From Deltaproteobacteria bacterium (GTDB lineage: Bacteria > Desulfobacterota > RBG-13-43-22), in the NCBI GenBank assembly GCA_016219065.1, contig JACRCK010000364.1, positions 1 through 33,152 on the forward strand: 33,152 nt of DNA. Reading direction: 5' to 3'. Numbering within the stretch: the first letter of the stretch is position 1; each line of letters opens with the position of its first letter. Made by a program: the position numbers and the translations under genes. Positions 7,211 to 16,211 of this stretch are shown piece after piece. The notes under the pieces are model-generated. The model worked only from the letters and a program-made list of their open reading frames with translations, was not told where the DNA came from and searched no databases.

Positions 7211-9070
7211 ATGTGCGGCATCTGCGGTTTTAACTGGAACGAACCGACCCTGGGGGAGCAATGCGCCCGGACCATTGCCCATCGCGGACCGGACCAAAGC
7301 GGGGTTTATGCCGCCGAGGGCATCACCCTCGGGCACCGGCGACTTTCGATTATCGACCTCTCCGAGCAGGGCCGGCAGCCCATGACCAACGAAGACGGGT
7401 CCGTCTTTCTGGTTTTCAACGGGGAGATGTATAATTTCCCGGAATTACGGGCCACGCTGGAACAAAAAGGCCACGTCTTCCGCAGTCAGTCCGATTCGGA
7501 AGTCATCGTTCATGGCTATGAAGAATGGGGGGATCAATGTCTGCAGCGGTTCCGGGGGATGTTCGCATTAGCCCTCTGGGACGCCCCCAAACGACGACTG
7601 CTGATTGCCCGGGACCGGTTGGGGATCATACCCCTTTATTATTATTATCAAAACGGGAAATTTGCCTTTGCTTCGGAAATAAAAGCCCTGCTGGCGATTC
7701 CCCAAATACCCCGGGCCGTCAACCTCCAGGCCTTTTACGACTACCTGGGCTACGAGTTCGTCCCCAGCCCCCAGACCATGTTCGCCGGTATCCATAAGCT
7801 TCCGCCGGGGTATTACCTGGAATTTTCAGAACAGGGACCGGTGGTCCATTCCTATTGGGACGTCGCCTTTAGCCGGGAGTGGGCTTCTCCCGACGAAGCC
7901 GTCGAGGAAATGCGTTCCCTGCTCCGGGATACGGTCAGGATGCATCTGATCAGCGATGTTCCTTTAGGGGTCTTTCTCTCGGGCGGATTGGATTCCAGCA
8001 CCCTGGTGGCCCTCATGCGCTCCCTGGGAGTCGATCCCCTGCGGACCTTCTCCATCGGTTATCCGGATCCCTCCTTCGGCGAACTTCCCTATGCGCAGCT
8101 AGTGGCCGATAAATTTGAAACCGAGCATACCGTTTTGATGATACCCGAAGTGACGATTGCGGACCTGGAAGCCGCCGTCTGGCATCTGGACGAACCCATG
8201 ACCGACCTTTCGGCCCTGCCCTTGTACCTGGCCTGCCGGGAGGCTAAAAAACATGTCACCGTCTGCCTTTCCGGGGAGGGAGGCGATGAGATCTTCGTGG
8301 GCTATGACCGCTTCCGGGCCAGCAAGTTCGACACTTACTATCGCCGGTTGCCTGCCTGGTTGCGGGAACAACTAATCTATCCGGCCGTAAAGCACCTCCC
8401 CGACCAGCCGCAGAAAAAAGGGGCCTTGAACATCATCAAGCGGTTCGTGGAAGGCTCCCATCTGCCGCTGGCCGGCGAACACCTGCGCTGGCAATATTTC
8501 ATCTCTCCCGACTGGCAGGACCGGTTGTTTAAGGAAAATTTCAAGGCCCGGGTCGAACGGGATCCCTTTCGCTTGGTCCAGGCCGCCCTGGAAAGCTGCG
8601 CGGCCAGCGAACGACTGGACCGGGAGATCTATCTGGACCTGCGGTTCGTCATGCCGGATTCGGTGCTCATGAAGGTGGATAAAATGAGCATGGCCCACGC
8701 CCTGGAAATCCGTGTTCCCTTTCTGGATCACCGGGTGGTGGAATTTGCCGCCACCCTGCCCGGTTCCTGGAAACTGAAAGGCTTCGAAACCAAGGCCATT
8801 TTCCGGCAGGCCCTGAAAGGCTGGCTGCCGGACAGCATCGTGAACCGCGGCAAGCAGGGCTATAGCCTGCCCATTAAAAACCTGCTCCGGGAAGGGTTGA
8901 AGGATTACATGGTTTCCCTGTTGAACGAATCGCTCTTGATTCAGGAGCAGCTCGATTTGAATTTTTTAAACCGGATCATCCGGGAGCATCTGGACCGGGT
9001 CCAAAATCACAACCATCTCCTCTGGGCCCTGATCAATGCCGCTATCTGGCATCGGAAATTTATTGAATGA
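7211..9070 (+). CDS. asnB: Asparagine synthase (glutamine-hydrolysing)-type amidotransferase
   Basis: The protein has 619 aa. The start must be the ATG at 7211 because the protein then begins MCGICGF, exposing Cys2 as the glutaminase nucleophile; AAAGGA lies upstream. The class II glutaminase domain (HRGPDQSG, NGEMYNFPELR, GMFALALWD) covers about 1-210. The synthetase domain follows, with the PP-loop SGGLDSS at 257-263 and a later GEGGDEIFVGYDR motif. The enzyme transfers ammonia from Gln to an adenylated carboxylate, classically Asp to Asn. In glycan clusters such proteins often amidate sugar acids or other surface building blocks. Location at the head of a glycosyltransferase region with its own regulated promoter fits the second role, but Asn synthesis cannot be excluded. 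Confidence 0.93.
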   Translation: MCGICGFNWNEPTLGEQCARTIAHRGPDQSGVYAAEGITLGHRRLSIIDLSEQGRQPMTNEDGSVFLVFNGEMYNFPELRATLEQKGHVFRSQSDSEVIVHGYEEWGDQCLQRFRGMFALALWDAPKRRLLIARDRLGIIPLYYYYQNGKFAFASEIKALLAIPQIPRAVNLQAFYDYLGYEFVPSPQTMFAGIHKLPPGYYLEFSEQGPVVHSYWDVAFSREWASPDEAVEEMRSLLRDTVRMHLISDVPLGVFLSGGLDSSTLVALMRSLGVDPLRTFSIGYPDPSFGELPYAQLVADKFETEHTVLMIPEVTIADLEAAVWHLDEPMTDLSALPLYLACREAKKHVTVCLSGEGGDEIFVGYDRFRASKFDTYYRRLPAWLREQLIYPAVKHLPDQPQKKGALNIIKRFVEGSHLPLAGEHLRWQYFISPDWQDRLFKENFKARVERDPFRLVQAALESCAASERLDREIYLDLRFVMPDSVLMKVDKMSMAHALEIRVPFLDHRVVEFAATLPGSWKLKGFETKAIFRQALKGWLPDSIVNRGKQGYSLPIKNLLREGLKDYMVSLLNESLLIQEQLDLNFLNRIIREHLDRVQNHNHLLWALINAAIWHRKFIE

Positions 9071-9077
9071 CAAGAAA

Positions 9078-9183
9078 CCGGAGTATTGGAGTGATGGAGT
9101 ATCGGAGTATTGGGTGTTGGTTATTGGTTTTTGGGTATTGGTTTTTGACCAGCACTCCATTACTCCAATACTCCGTTACTCCA
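9078..9183. repeat. Octamer inverted repeat, copy B
   Basis: It begins 7 bp after the asnB stop. The left arm has GAGTATTG GAGTGATG GAGTATCG units and the right arm CACTCCATTACTCCAATACTCC. The centre carries an extra direct repeat (TTGGGTATTGGTTTTTG-like). Confidence 0.85.
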
Positions 9184-9202
9184 ACCTTTAAAGATCAAGC
9201 CC

Positions 9203-10201
9203 TTGTCACCGTCCTCTTTTGATCACCTGAAGCGTCTGCTGGCCATCGGAACCGCCTATCGGGGCCGACGAACGATCCTCCCCTATTTCCCCTCCCGCCT
9301 CTGGGTCGAGGCGACCAGCCACTGCAACCTCCGCTGCCCGCTCTGCCCCAACCGGGACCTGGCACCGGAGCAAAGAGGCTTCATGTCTTTTGACCTGTTC
9401 AAAAAGGTGGTCGACCAGGCGGCCGGGAAGGTCCATGACCTTTATCTGTTTCATCGGGGAGAGCCGTTGCTGCATCCCCAATTGCCGGAAATGATCGCCT
9501 ATGCCCGGGAACGGGGGATCCCGGCCCGGTTGCATACCAATGCTACGCTCCTGACCTCCGCGGTGGCCGCCCGGCTCCTGGAAGCGGGTCCGGCTCTGGT
9601 TTCCTTTTCTTTTGACAGCGTCGATGAGGAAACCTACAACCGCCGGCGGCCTCCGGCCTCCTTCATCGAGACGCTTTCCCGGATCGAGCAATTTTTAATC
9701 TTGAAAAGCCGGGGCAAACCCAATAAGATGACAACCGTTTTACAGATTATGGTCCCGCCGAAGGCGGGACCGAAAGCGGGACCGGAGGGCCCGGCCCTGC
9801 GGAACCTGTCGGCCCGTTTAAAAACACTGGGGCTGGACCGGGTGGTGGTTCGCCGTCCCCACAACTGGGGCGGGCTGATACCGACGGGGGCCTCTTCCGA
9901 TCACCAACTCCGAAAAGCAGGCAGTTGCACTTTTCCCTGGTATGCGCTGGTGGTTTATTGGGACGGGTCCGTAGGGCCCTGCCCGCAGGATTTCCAGGGA
10001 CGAATGGTTGTGGGCCGGGCCGACGCCGACGCCCTGACCGGGATCTGGAACGGACCGGAGTTGATCGACCTGCGGGAGCGGCTGGCCCGGAAAGATTACC
10101 GGGAGCTGACCGTCTGCTCTGATTGCGACCGCCCCCGCCGGCGGCAAGTGGCTGGCGTGCCCCTGGAATACGCCTGGCGTTTTTTTAAAGACCAGGTTTA
10201 A
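9203..10201 (+). CDS. Radical SAM protein with SPASM-type C-terminal Fe-S domain
   Basis: The protein has 332 aa. The start is TTG at 9203; no in-frame ATG or GTG precedes the core, and the ribosome site is weak. The radical SAM cluster motif is C41-NLR-C45-PL-C48. HRGEPLLHP (84-92) is the GGEP-like SAM-binding segment. The C-terminal Cys set C242, C260, C305 and C308 (SCTFPWY, GPCPQDF, VCSDC) indicates a SPASM-like auxiliary cluster. Such proteins modify peptides or small molecules by radical chemistry, and several occur in cell-envelope polysaccharide clusters. Residues 185-197 (PPKAGPKAGPEGP) are a small tandem insertion encoded by a near-perfect 12-bp repeat. It lies between asnB and a GT4, each separated by an octamer inverted repeat. 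Confidence 0.85.
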   Translation: MSPSSFDHLKRLLAIGTAYRGRRTILPYFPSRLWVEATSHCNLRCPLCPNRDLAPEQRGFMSFDLFKKVVDQAAGKVHDLYLFHRGEPLLHPQLPEMIAYARERGIPARLHTNATLLTSAVAARLLEAGPALVSFSFDSVDEETYNRRRPPASFIETLSRIEQFLILKSRGKPNKMTTVLQIMVPPKAGPKAGPEGPALRNLSARLKTLGLDRVVVRRPHNWGGLIPTGASSDHQLRKAGSCTFPWYALVVYWDGSVGPCPQDFQGRMVVGRADADALTGIWNGPELIDLRERLARKDYRELTVCSDCDRPRRRQVAGVPLEYAWRFFKDQV

Positions 10202-10228
10202 AATATCGGCTTGCTCCTTCGGCAGATA

Positions 10229-10298
10229 CCGGGGTATTGGAGTAATGGAGTGCTGGAGTAATGGTCTGAAGACCATACTCCCATACTCCAATACTCCC
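10229..10298. repeat. Octamer inverted repeat, copy C
   Basis: It starts 27 bp after the radical SAM gene. The arms are GGTATTGGAGTAATGGAGTG and CATACTCCAATACTCCC. The centre folds into GGTCT-GA-AGACC, so the whole element can form one continuous hairpin. Confidence 0.85.
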
Positions 10299-10375
10299 TT
10301 CAGCATTCAGCATTCTTTCGTGTTTACTTGGCCACCATTTACCATTTATAGGTTGTTATTCAGGCGGGAATTATT

Positions 10376-11572
10376 TTGGAAAAAAAAATCAAGGTCTTGA
10401 TGATCGCCCCCACCCCGTTCTTCGCCGACCGGGGTTGCCACATGCGTATCCTGGGGGAAATCCAGGCCCTGGAACGACTCGGATACGACTCCATCCTCTG
10501 CACCTACCATATCGGGCGGGACCTCCCCGGCATCAAGACCGAACGAAGTCTCAACATTCCCTGGTACAAGAAGCTGGAGGCCGGGTCCTCCTGGCATAAG
10601 TTCTATATCGACGCCCTGCTCTTTTATAAAAGCCTCCGGGTCTTCTGGCGGGAAAAACCCGACCTCATCCACGGGCACTTGCATGAAGGCGCCTTTATCG
10701 GGCACTTTGTCCGCAAGCTGAGCCGGCGCAAAGTCCCGCTGGTCTTCGATGCCCAGGGCAGCCTGACCAAGGAACTGGTCACCTACAGTTTCTTCAAGGA
10801 GGGCTCCCTGCTGCAGAAAATCTTTTGGCGTTTTGAAAAGTGGATCGCCCACATGCCCGAATATACCGTGGGCAGCAACGTCTCGGTCTCCCGGTTCATG
10901 GTGGAGGAGATGGGGCTCCCCGCCGAGCGGGTGGCCACGGTGATCGACGGGGTGCATACGGACTTCTTCTCCCAGGAGGATTCCGGACCCGACCTCCGGA
11001 AGGAACTCGGGATTCCAGCGGGCAATCCGGTGGTCCTCTATACCGGGGCCCTGCTGAAATCCAAAGGGATCGACTATCTCTGGCAGGCCATCCCCCATGT
11101 CCTTCAGGCGAACCCGGAGGTCTATTTCGTCATCGTCGGCTACCCGGTGGAGGAATCCAAAAAAACCGTTGAAAGCCTGGGGGTCGCCGACCGCTGTATC
11201 TTTGTCGGCCAGGTGGATTTTTTCAAGCTGCCGGCCTACCTCTTTCTGGCCGATCTGGCCGTGGACCCCAAACTGGACGAAGCCGGGGAAGCCAGCGGCA
11301 AGATCATCAATTACATGGGCGCCGGACTCCCGATCGTCTGTTTCGAAGGGCCGAACAACCGGAAATTTTTGGGGGAGAATGGCATCTTTGCCCGGTCCGG
11401 AGACGTGGTGGACCTGGCCGCCCAGATCGTTAAAACGCTGGCCGACCCGGAAAAGGCCCGGGAGATTGGGAGCAATAACCGTAAACGGGTGGAGGATGTT
11501 TTTTCCTGGAACGCCAACATTATGACCTACGATCAGGTGTTCCGGAAAGCGCTGAACCGGAACCTCGGATAG
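10376..11572 (+). CDS. Glycosyltransferase, GT4-like (GT-B fold)
   Basis: The protein has 398 aa. The start is TTG at 10376. The ATG at 10400 would cut into the first beta strand (KIKVLMIAPTPF), so it is not preferred. The N-terminal domain has the HGHLHEG and VFDAQGSLTKE segments. The C-terminal domain has VVLYTGALLKSKGIDYL and then EASGKIINYMGAGLPIVCF, the donor-binding region in the variant form seen in GT4 proteins, with Tyr at the usual second Glu position. It probably transfers a sugar from a nucleotide-activated donor at the inner face of the cytoplasmic membrane during surface glycan assembly. Donor and acceptor are unknown. Confidence 0.9.
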   Translation: MEKKIKVLMIAPTPFFADRGCHMRILGEIQALERLGYDSILCTYHIGRDLPGIKTERSLNIPWYKKLEAGSSWHKFYIDALLFYKSLRVFWREKPDLIHGHLHEGAFIGHFVRKLSRRKVPLVFDAQGSLTKELVTYSFFKEGSLLQKIFWRFEKWIAHMPEYTVGSNVSVSRFMVEEMGLPAERVATVIDGVHTDFFSQEDSGPDLRKELGIPAGNPVVLYTGALLKSKGIDYLWQAIPHVLQANPEVYFVIVGYPVEESKKTVESLGVADRCIFVGQVDFFKLPAYLFLADLAVDPKLDEAGEASGKIINYMGAGLPIVCFEGPNNRKFLGENGIFARSGDVVDLAAQIVKTLADPEKAREIGSNNRKRVEDVFSWNANIMTYDQVFRKALNRNLG

Positions 11573-11584
11573 CCCGATCGTGGC

Positions 11585-11649
11585 AAATCCGAAACTCGAA
11601 ATCCGAAACTCGAAACAAATGCCAATGACCGAAATTCGAAATTCAAAAC
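11585..11649. repeat. Tandem direct repeat, 14-bp unit
   Basis: AAATCCGAAACTCG occurs twice in tandem (11585-11598, 11599-11612). Related GAAATTCGAAATTC units follow. It lies between the GT4 gene and the frameshifted membrane protein. Confidence 0.75.
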
Positions 11650-11704
11650 GTCCTGCCCCCGAGCTTCAACAGTCCACCAAATAGGGTTCTTTTTGTAACC
11701 ATCA

Positions 11705-13446
11705 ATGCGGCGTATTTTAACCCAGCTCCTGGTACTGCTGCTTTTTGCGGGCCTCACCCTGATCATGACTTTCCCGGCCGTCCTGCGGCTGAAGGTCGCC
11801 GTCATCGGCGATGCGGTCGACTCCCTCCTGAACTGCTGGATCATCGCCTGGGACATCCACAAGATCACCGCCTTCGAGTTCCGCACCCTCTTCGACGCCA
11901 ATATCTTTTTCCCGTATCAAAACACCCTGGCCTATTCCGAGCACATGCTGGGCGTGGCTCTGCCGGCCATCCCGCTTCAGGTCGGGCTGGCCGATCCGCT
12001 CCTGACCTATAATCTTTCGCTCCTGCTCAGCTTCGTCCTGACCGCCTTCGGCCTGTACCTCCTGGTCCGGCAACTGACAGGCAGTACCCCGGCCGCCTTT
12101 GTTGCGGGCTTGATCTTCGCCTTTTCCCCTGGCGAATCGCCCACATCACCCACCTGCAATTATTGTCCGCCCAGTGGATCCCTTTGACCTTCCTGTTTCT
12201 CCATCAATACCGGGAATCCGGAACGGTTCGCCCCTTGTTCTGGGCCGCCGTCTTTTTTGTCCTCCAGTTCTATTCCTGCGGTTATTACGGCCTCTTTCTG
12301 GGCCTTTTCGTGGCGATCTTCTTCCTCCTCGTCTGGCTGGAAGCCGGGAAAGACCGCCTCCGTCGGCTGACCCATTCCCTGTCTTTTTTCCTGGTTTCCC
12401 TGGTGCTCCTCCTCCCCGGATATCTGCCGTACTGGAAGCTGAAAAAGGACTTCGGCTTCAGCCGTCCGTTGGATGACTTGATCTTTTTTTCAGCCGACTT
12501 GCTGACCTTCCTGTCCGCCCCCCGGGAAAACCGTCTTTGGGGCTCCATCCTGGAAGGACTCCAGAAACCGGAAGGGGGCCTCTTCCCCGGCATCTTGCCC
12601 TGGGTGCTGACCGGCATCGGTCTGGCGGCCGTAACCGTCCGCAGGACCAGAACCTCCACCCGGACGGGAGGAAAAATCTTCCCTGGCCTCCGGGCCCTGG
12701 TCCCCCGATTTAAATCCCCGGCCGCGCGGTTTTATGGGCTAGTGCTGGTCCTTTCCTTTTTATTGTGCCTCGGCCCGGTCATCCAGGTGAACGGTTGGAA
12801 GATTTTTTACGGTCCCTACCTGATATTATTTAATTGGATCCCGGGATTCGACGGATTGCGGGCCCCGGCCCGGTTTGTGGTTATGTTGCACTTGGCCGTC
12901 AGCGTCCTAGCCGGCTGGGGCCTGGCGGCCGTGCTGGGGAGGATCCGTATTCCCTGGCTGCGCGGCCTGACAGCCGTCGGCTTCGCCCTGCTGGTGCTCT
13001 TCGAGTCGGCCTCCTTTCCGGTCCGCATGCACTACCTGCCCTACGGGAAAGATTTCCCCCCGGTCTATACCTGGCTGGCCCGGCAACCGGAGGAATTCGC
13101 CCTGCTGGAGCTGCCCATGCCGGGCACCCCGGACGACTTCTGGCGGGAAGCCAGCTATGTCTATTTTTCCGCCTTTCATTGGAAAAAGCTGGTCAACGGC
13201 TACAGCGGCTTCTTTCCCCCCGGCTATCTCCACTTTTATACAGCCGGGCTGAAAGGCTTTCCTTCGCGGGAGACCTTGAATAATATCCGGAGTCTCGGCC
13301 TCCGCTACGTAGTCGTCCATTCCGACCGCTACGAACCAAAGGACCGGGAAAGAATAAAAACCGTTTTTTCGGAAAACGCCGACCTGTTTATCCTGGAGAG
13401 GACCTTTGGGGAGGATTGGGTCTATCGGGTTCGGGAGACCGGCTGA
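11705..13446 (+). CDS. Polytopic GT-C-like membrane protein, frameshifted near 12130
   Basis: Two overlapping frames encode one protein. The first reads ...LIFAFSP and then turns to nonsense. The second, one base back, reads WRIAHITHLQLLSAQWIP from 12130 to the stop at 13446. Joining them restores about 580 aa and an uninterrupted membrane protein. A single C missing from the run TTTTCCCCT at 12122-12130 explains it, either as a sequencing error or a real lesion. The N-terminus has a transmembrane segment followed by GDAVDSLLNCW, and about ten further hydrophobic segments follow. The soluble C-terminus includes LGLRYVVVHSDRY. The layout is like GT-C or YfhO-type membrane glycosyltransferases, with unknown substrate. 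The 3' end overlaps the convergent gene by 25 bp. Confidence 0.75.
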
Positions 13447-16211
13447 CCGGCGATCAGATCCAGTTCATGGATCGACCAGTAATAATCAGGATCGGATCCC
13501 CGCTGTTCGAGCTTCAGGTAGCGGCAGGAAACCGGAGAAAAGGTATAAACCACTTGATCCCCGTATAAAGTGAACAGACGGGTACCGGCCCAGTAGAGCT
13601 CCGAAGACCAGCGGGCCTCCGGTTCCAGCCAGCTTTTTCCGTCGGGTGACACGGAGATGTGCAAATCCCGGGGATAATCCCTTCGAGAACCCCCTAATTT
13701 CAGGATGACCCCCTCGACGGTTTCCAGTCGGCCCAAATCCATTTGAATGGCCAACCCCGGCGTCTGAGGCCGAAGCGAGGTCCAGCGCGAATCGATTTTT
13801 CCGTCCATGGCCCGGTGAAGGTCTTCGGGGTTGGCGTTCGCCGTAAGTCTCCAGCCGGAGCGAGGGAGTCGCATCAGGGGGGGCTTCACTAAGCGGCTAT
13901 ACACCCGGTAAGGTCCGAAATCGTTTACTTGATACGACACGCCGTTCCTGAGCAGCGCCGCTTCACCATCGTGTTGTTCGGCCCGATCCATGATCAAGGC
14001 CAGGTCCGGGTTTATTTTCAGGGGATAGAAATGGGCCGGCGGGGGATAACGCCCCCCGTTGTCATCCAGAAAATGGTTAAAAATCAGGGTTCGGATTTTT
14101 CCCGCGCTGTAATTGTGGATTAAGGCTGAAAGCCAAGGATCCCCCAGGACCTGTCTGATCTTCCCTTCTTCGAGAAATCGCCATAAATCTCCCAGGACCT
14201 TCGAGTCGACCTGAACGGCCGGCCACCCCTCCCCGGGCTTATAAATCAGAATCTCATTGATGGACCAAATCCCTCCGGGCCGTCCGCTCAACAGTGTCAG
14301 GCGCACAAACCTTGCCGAAACCGGAGTGAAGCAGGCCTCCACCCGCCCCCTCCGGATCTTGATCATTGGGCCCGGGCCGGACCAGAAAAAAGGCCCGCGG
14401 TAATTTTCTATCCGGGTCACCACTTGCCATTCTTTCCCCATCTCCGACACCTCCACCTGGTAACCGCCTGGCACTTCAGGATAATCCCCCGGCCACCAGG
14501 CTACTTTACCGATGGTTTCCTTCCGGCCCAGGTCCAGAATAAAATGCCTACCCACCTGCTGCCTGGCCTGCCAACTGCTTCCTATATCACCGTCGAAGGC
14601 CTTGGCGGCCTCGGGGCTAAAGGTTTGGTCGGCGGCCTTCCATCCGGAGTGCGGCAAGGGAACGAAGGGACCCGGTGGAGGAATAAAATCGGTGTACAGG
14701 GCAAATCCGCCGGCCAGGATCGTCTTGCGCCAATGGCCGCCCAGGGCCTGAAGGTTATGCTCCCAGTCGGTCTGGGGTCCGGGAAGGAGATAGGCCGGAC
14801 CGCTGGTTCCATCAACCCAGCGGCTATAGCGGAGGGAGACCGACTGATAGGGATCGGTGGCAATAATCCGTTCAGCGGAAAGAAAGGTCAGCCGTAGGCT
14901 CAGATCATCTGCGGCATAAAGCCTACTGATTCCTCGTTCTTGGAGGGCCTGAAGAAGGGCGGCATCGATTTTCGCCTCCTGCCGGATCGCCCGGCGCCTT
15001 TCCCGGTCCAGCAGGGGCCAGCCCGGTTTGGCCAGGATCCCCCAGAGATTACAGACTAAAAGCAGCCCCACCAGGAGGAAACCCGCGCCCCGGAATCGCT
15101 GGTCCACCCGGTTTATGAAAAAGGCCAGGAAAAAAGGAAGACAGGTATAGACGGGCAGCAGATATTTTTGATCGTTGTCGCTTAACCGGATGTTGAAAAC
15201 GGTCAGACAATTGACCCCCAGCGTAGCGATGAAAACCAGCCCCAGCAGTTCGACCCCCTTCGTCCGGACCGGGTTGAGCCGCAGCAACCCGGCCAGGGCG
15301 GACCTCCGGTTAATTAAAACATAAATCAGGGAGACGCCCCCGATGACAGCGAAAACCAGGTAAGGCAGCCATTTGCCCGGTTCGGTCGACAGGGGATAGG
15401 GAACGCCACCCAGTATCGGCAGGGCATTGCCGAATAAATCCACGGCGATGGTCTTCCAATCAGGCCAGACGATCAACTCGATAATGGACAGGGACGGCTC
15501 CGGCTGTCGGCTCTGATAGAGGAGCTGCGGAAGCTGGCCTGCCAGAAAAAAAATAATCAGGAGCAGGAAGGCCTGGCGCAGAGGGAGTTTTTTATCATGG
15601 AGCCATAGGAAAAAAAACACCGGCAGGAGATAGACGACGATCAGGTGGTTGGTCCACCAGCCCAAACCGGCCAGAATCCCCAGGGCCGCCAGTTCGCCGG
15701 GCCGCGCGGCCCTGGAAGGGGAACAGTAGATCACCCGAACCGCGATCAGAGCCAGCAGGGTCCCGAAAATCAGGGTCAGCGGGTAATGGGGGCGGGCTTC
15801 ATGGGCCCAATCCAGCAAAAAAACCGGCGGCAGGGCCAGATAAACCAAGGCCGTCCGGACCACGCCCGAAGGGAACATCCGGCGACCCAGTTGCCAAATC
15901 AAGAACAGGAACAGCAGGGAGAGGATCACCGCCAATCCTTCGAGGACCCAGGCCTGCGCCCCGAAGAGGAGTACCCCTACCGCGCCCAGGTAGGCTTCGA
16001 GGGCGCCCATGAAGTTCTGACCATAAAAAAATACGGGAAAATCCCCGGCCAGGACCCGCAGGCTCATGATGCCCACAACAGCCTCGTCCCGCCATAATTG
16101 GGCGGTCAGCAGGGGGATCACCCTGACGATGGCTGCGGCCAGAAAGATCAGGGCCAACATTCGGGACGGTTTATTCGGCACCGCCGTCTCGTTTATAGAC
16201 TTCGGTCTCAT
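13422..16211 (-). CDS. GT-C-like membrane protein with two discoidin (F5/8 type C)-like modules, paralog 1
   Basis: The protein has 929 aa. Residues 18-395 hold about 10-12 membrane segments, with a first periplasmic loop W-R41-D-E43 and then FFYGQNFMGALEAYLGA, typical of PMT/GT39-like GT-C enzymes that use polyprenyl-phosphate sugars. The soluble part contains the same module twice. Each has an alpha/beta stretch (about 415-515 and 675-775, with L-x-x-L/F-x-E-x-x-I-x-x-V/L starts) and then a discoidin-like domain (about 518-658 and 779-921; AFDGDIGSSW, AMDGKIDSRWTS, WSINEILIY, YWSIHELDL). Discoidin folds often bind sugars. The 5' end overlaps the upstream paralog by 41 bp, so the two are probably translated from one message. 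An ATG at 16160 is an alternative start. Confidence 0.85.
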   Translation of the reverse strand: MRPKSINETAVPNKPSRMLALIFLAAAIVRVIPLLTAQLWRDEAVVGIMSLRVLAGDFPVFFYGQNFMGALEAYLGAVGVLLFGAQAWVLEGLAVILSLLFLFLIWQLGRRMFPSGVVRTALVYLALPPVFLLDWAHEARPHYPLTLIFGTLLALIAVRVIYCSPSRAARPGELAALGILAGLGWWTNHLIVVYLLPVFFFLWLHDKKLPLRQAFLLLIIFFLAGQLPQLLYQSRQPEPSLSIIELIVWPDWKTIAVDLFGNALPILGGVPYPLSTEPGKWLPYLVFAVIGGVSLIYVLINRRSALAGLLRLNPVRTKGVELLGLVFIATLGVNCLTVFNIRLSDNDQKYLLPVYTCLPFFLAFFINRVDQRFRGAGFLLVGLLLVCNLWGILAKPGWPLLDRERRRAIRQEAKIDAALLQALQERGISRLYAADDLSLRLTFLSAERIIATDPYQSVSLRYSRWVDGTSGPAYLLPGPQTDWEHNLQALGGHWRKTILAGGFALYTDFIPPPGPFVPLPHSGWKAADQTFSPEAAKAFDGDIGSSWQARQQVGRHFILDLGRKETIGKVAWWPGDYPEVPGGYQVEVSEMGKEWQVVTRIENYRGPFFWSGPGPMIKIRRGRVEACFTPVSARFVRLTLLSGRPGGIWSINEILIYKPGEGWPAVQVDSKVLGDLWRFLEEGKIRQVLGDPWLSALIHNYSAGKIRTLIFNHFLDDNGGRYPPPAHFYPLKINPDLALIMDRAEQHDGEAALLRNGVSYQVNDFGPYRVYSRLVKPPLMRLPRSGWRLTANANPEDLHRAMDGKIDSRWTSLRPQTPGLAIQMDLGRLETVEGVILKLGGSRRDYPRDLHISVSPDGKSWLEPEARWSSELYWAGTRLFTLYGDQVVYTFSPVSCRYLKLEQRGSDPDYYWSIHELDLIAGQPVSRTR

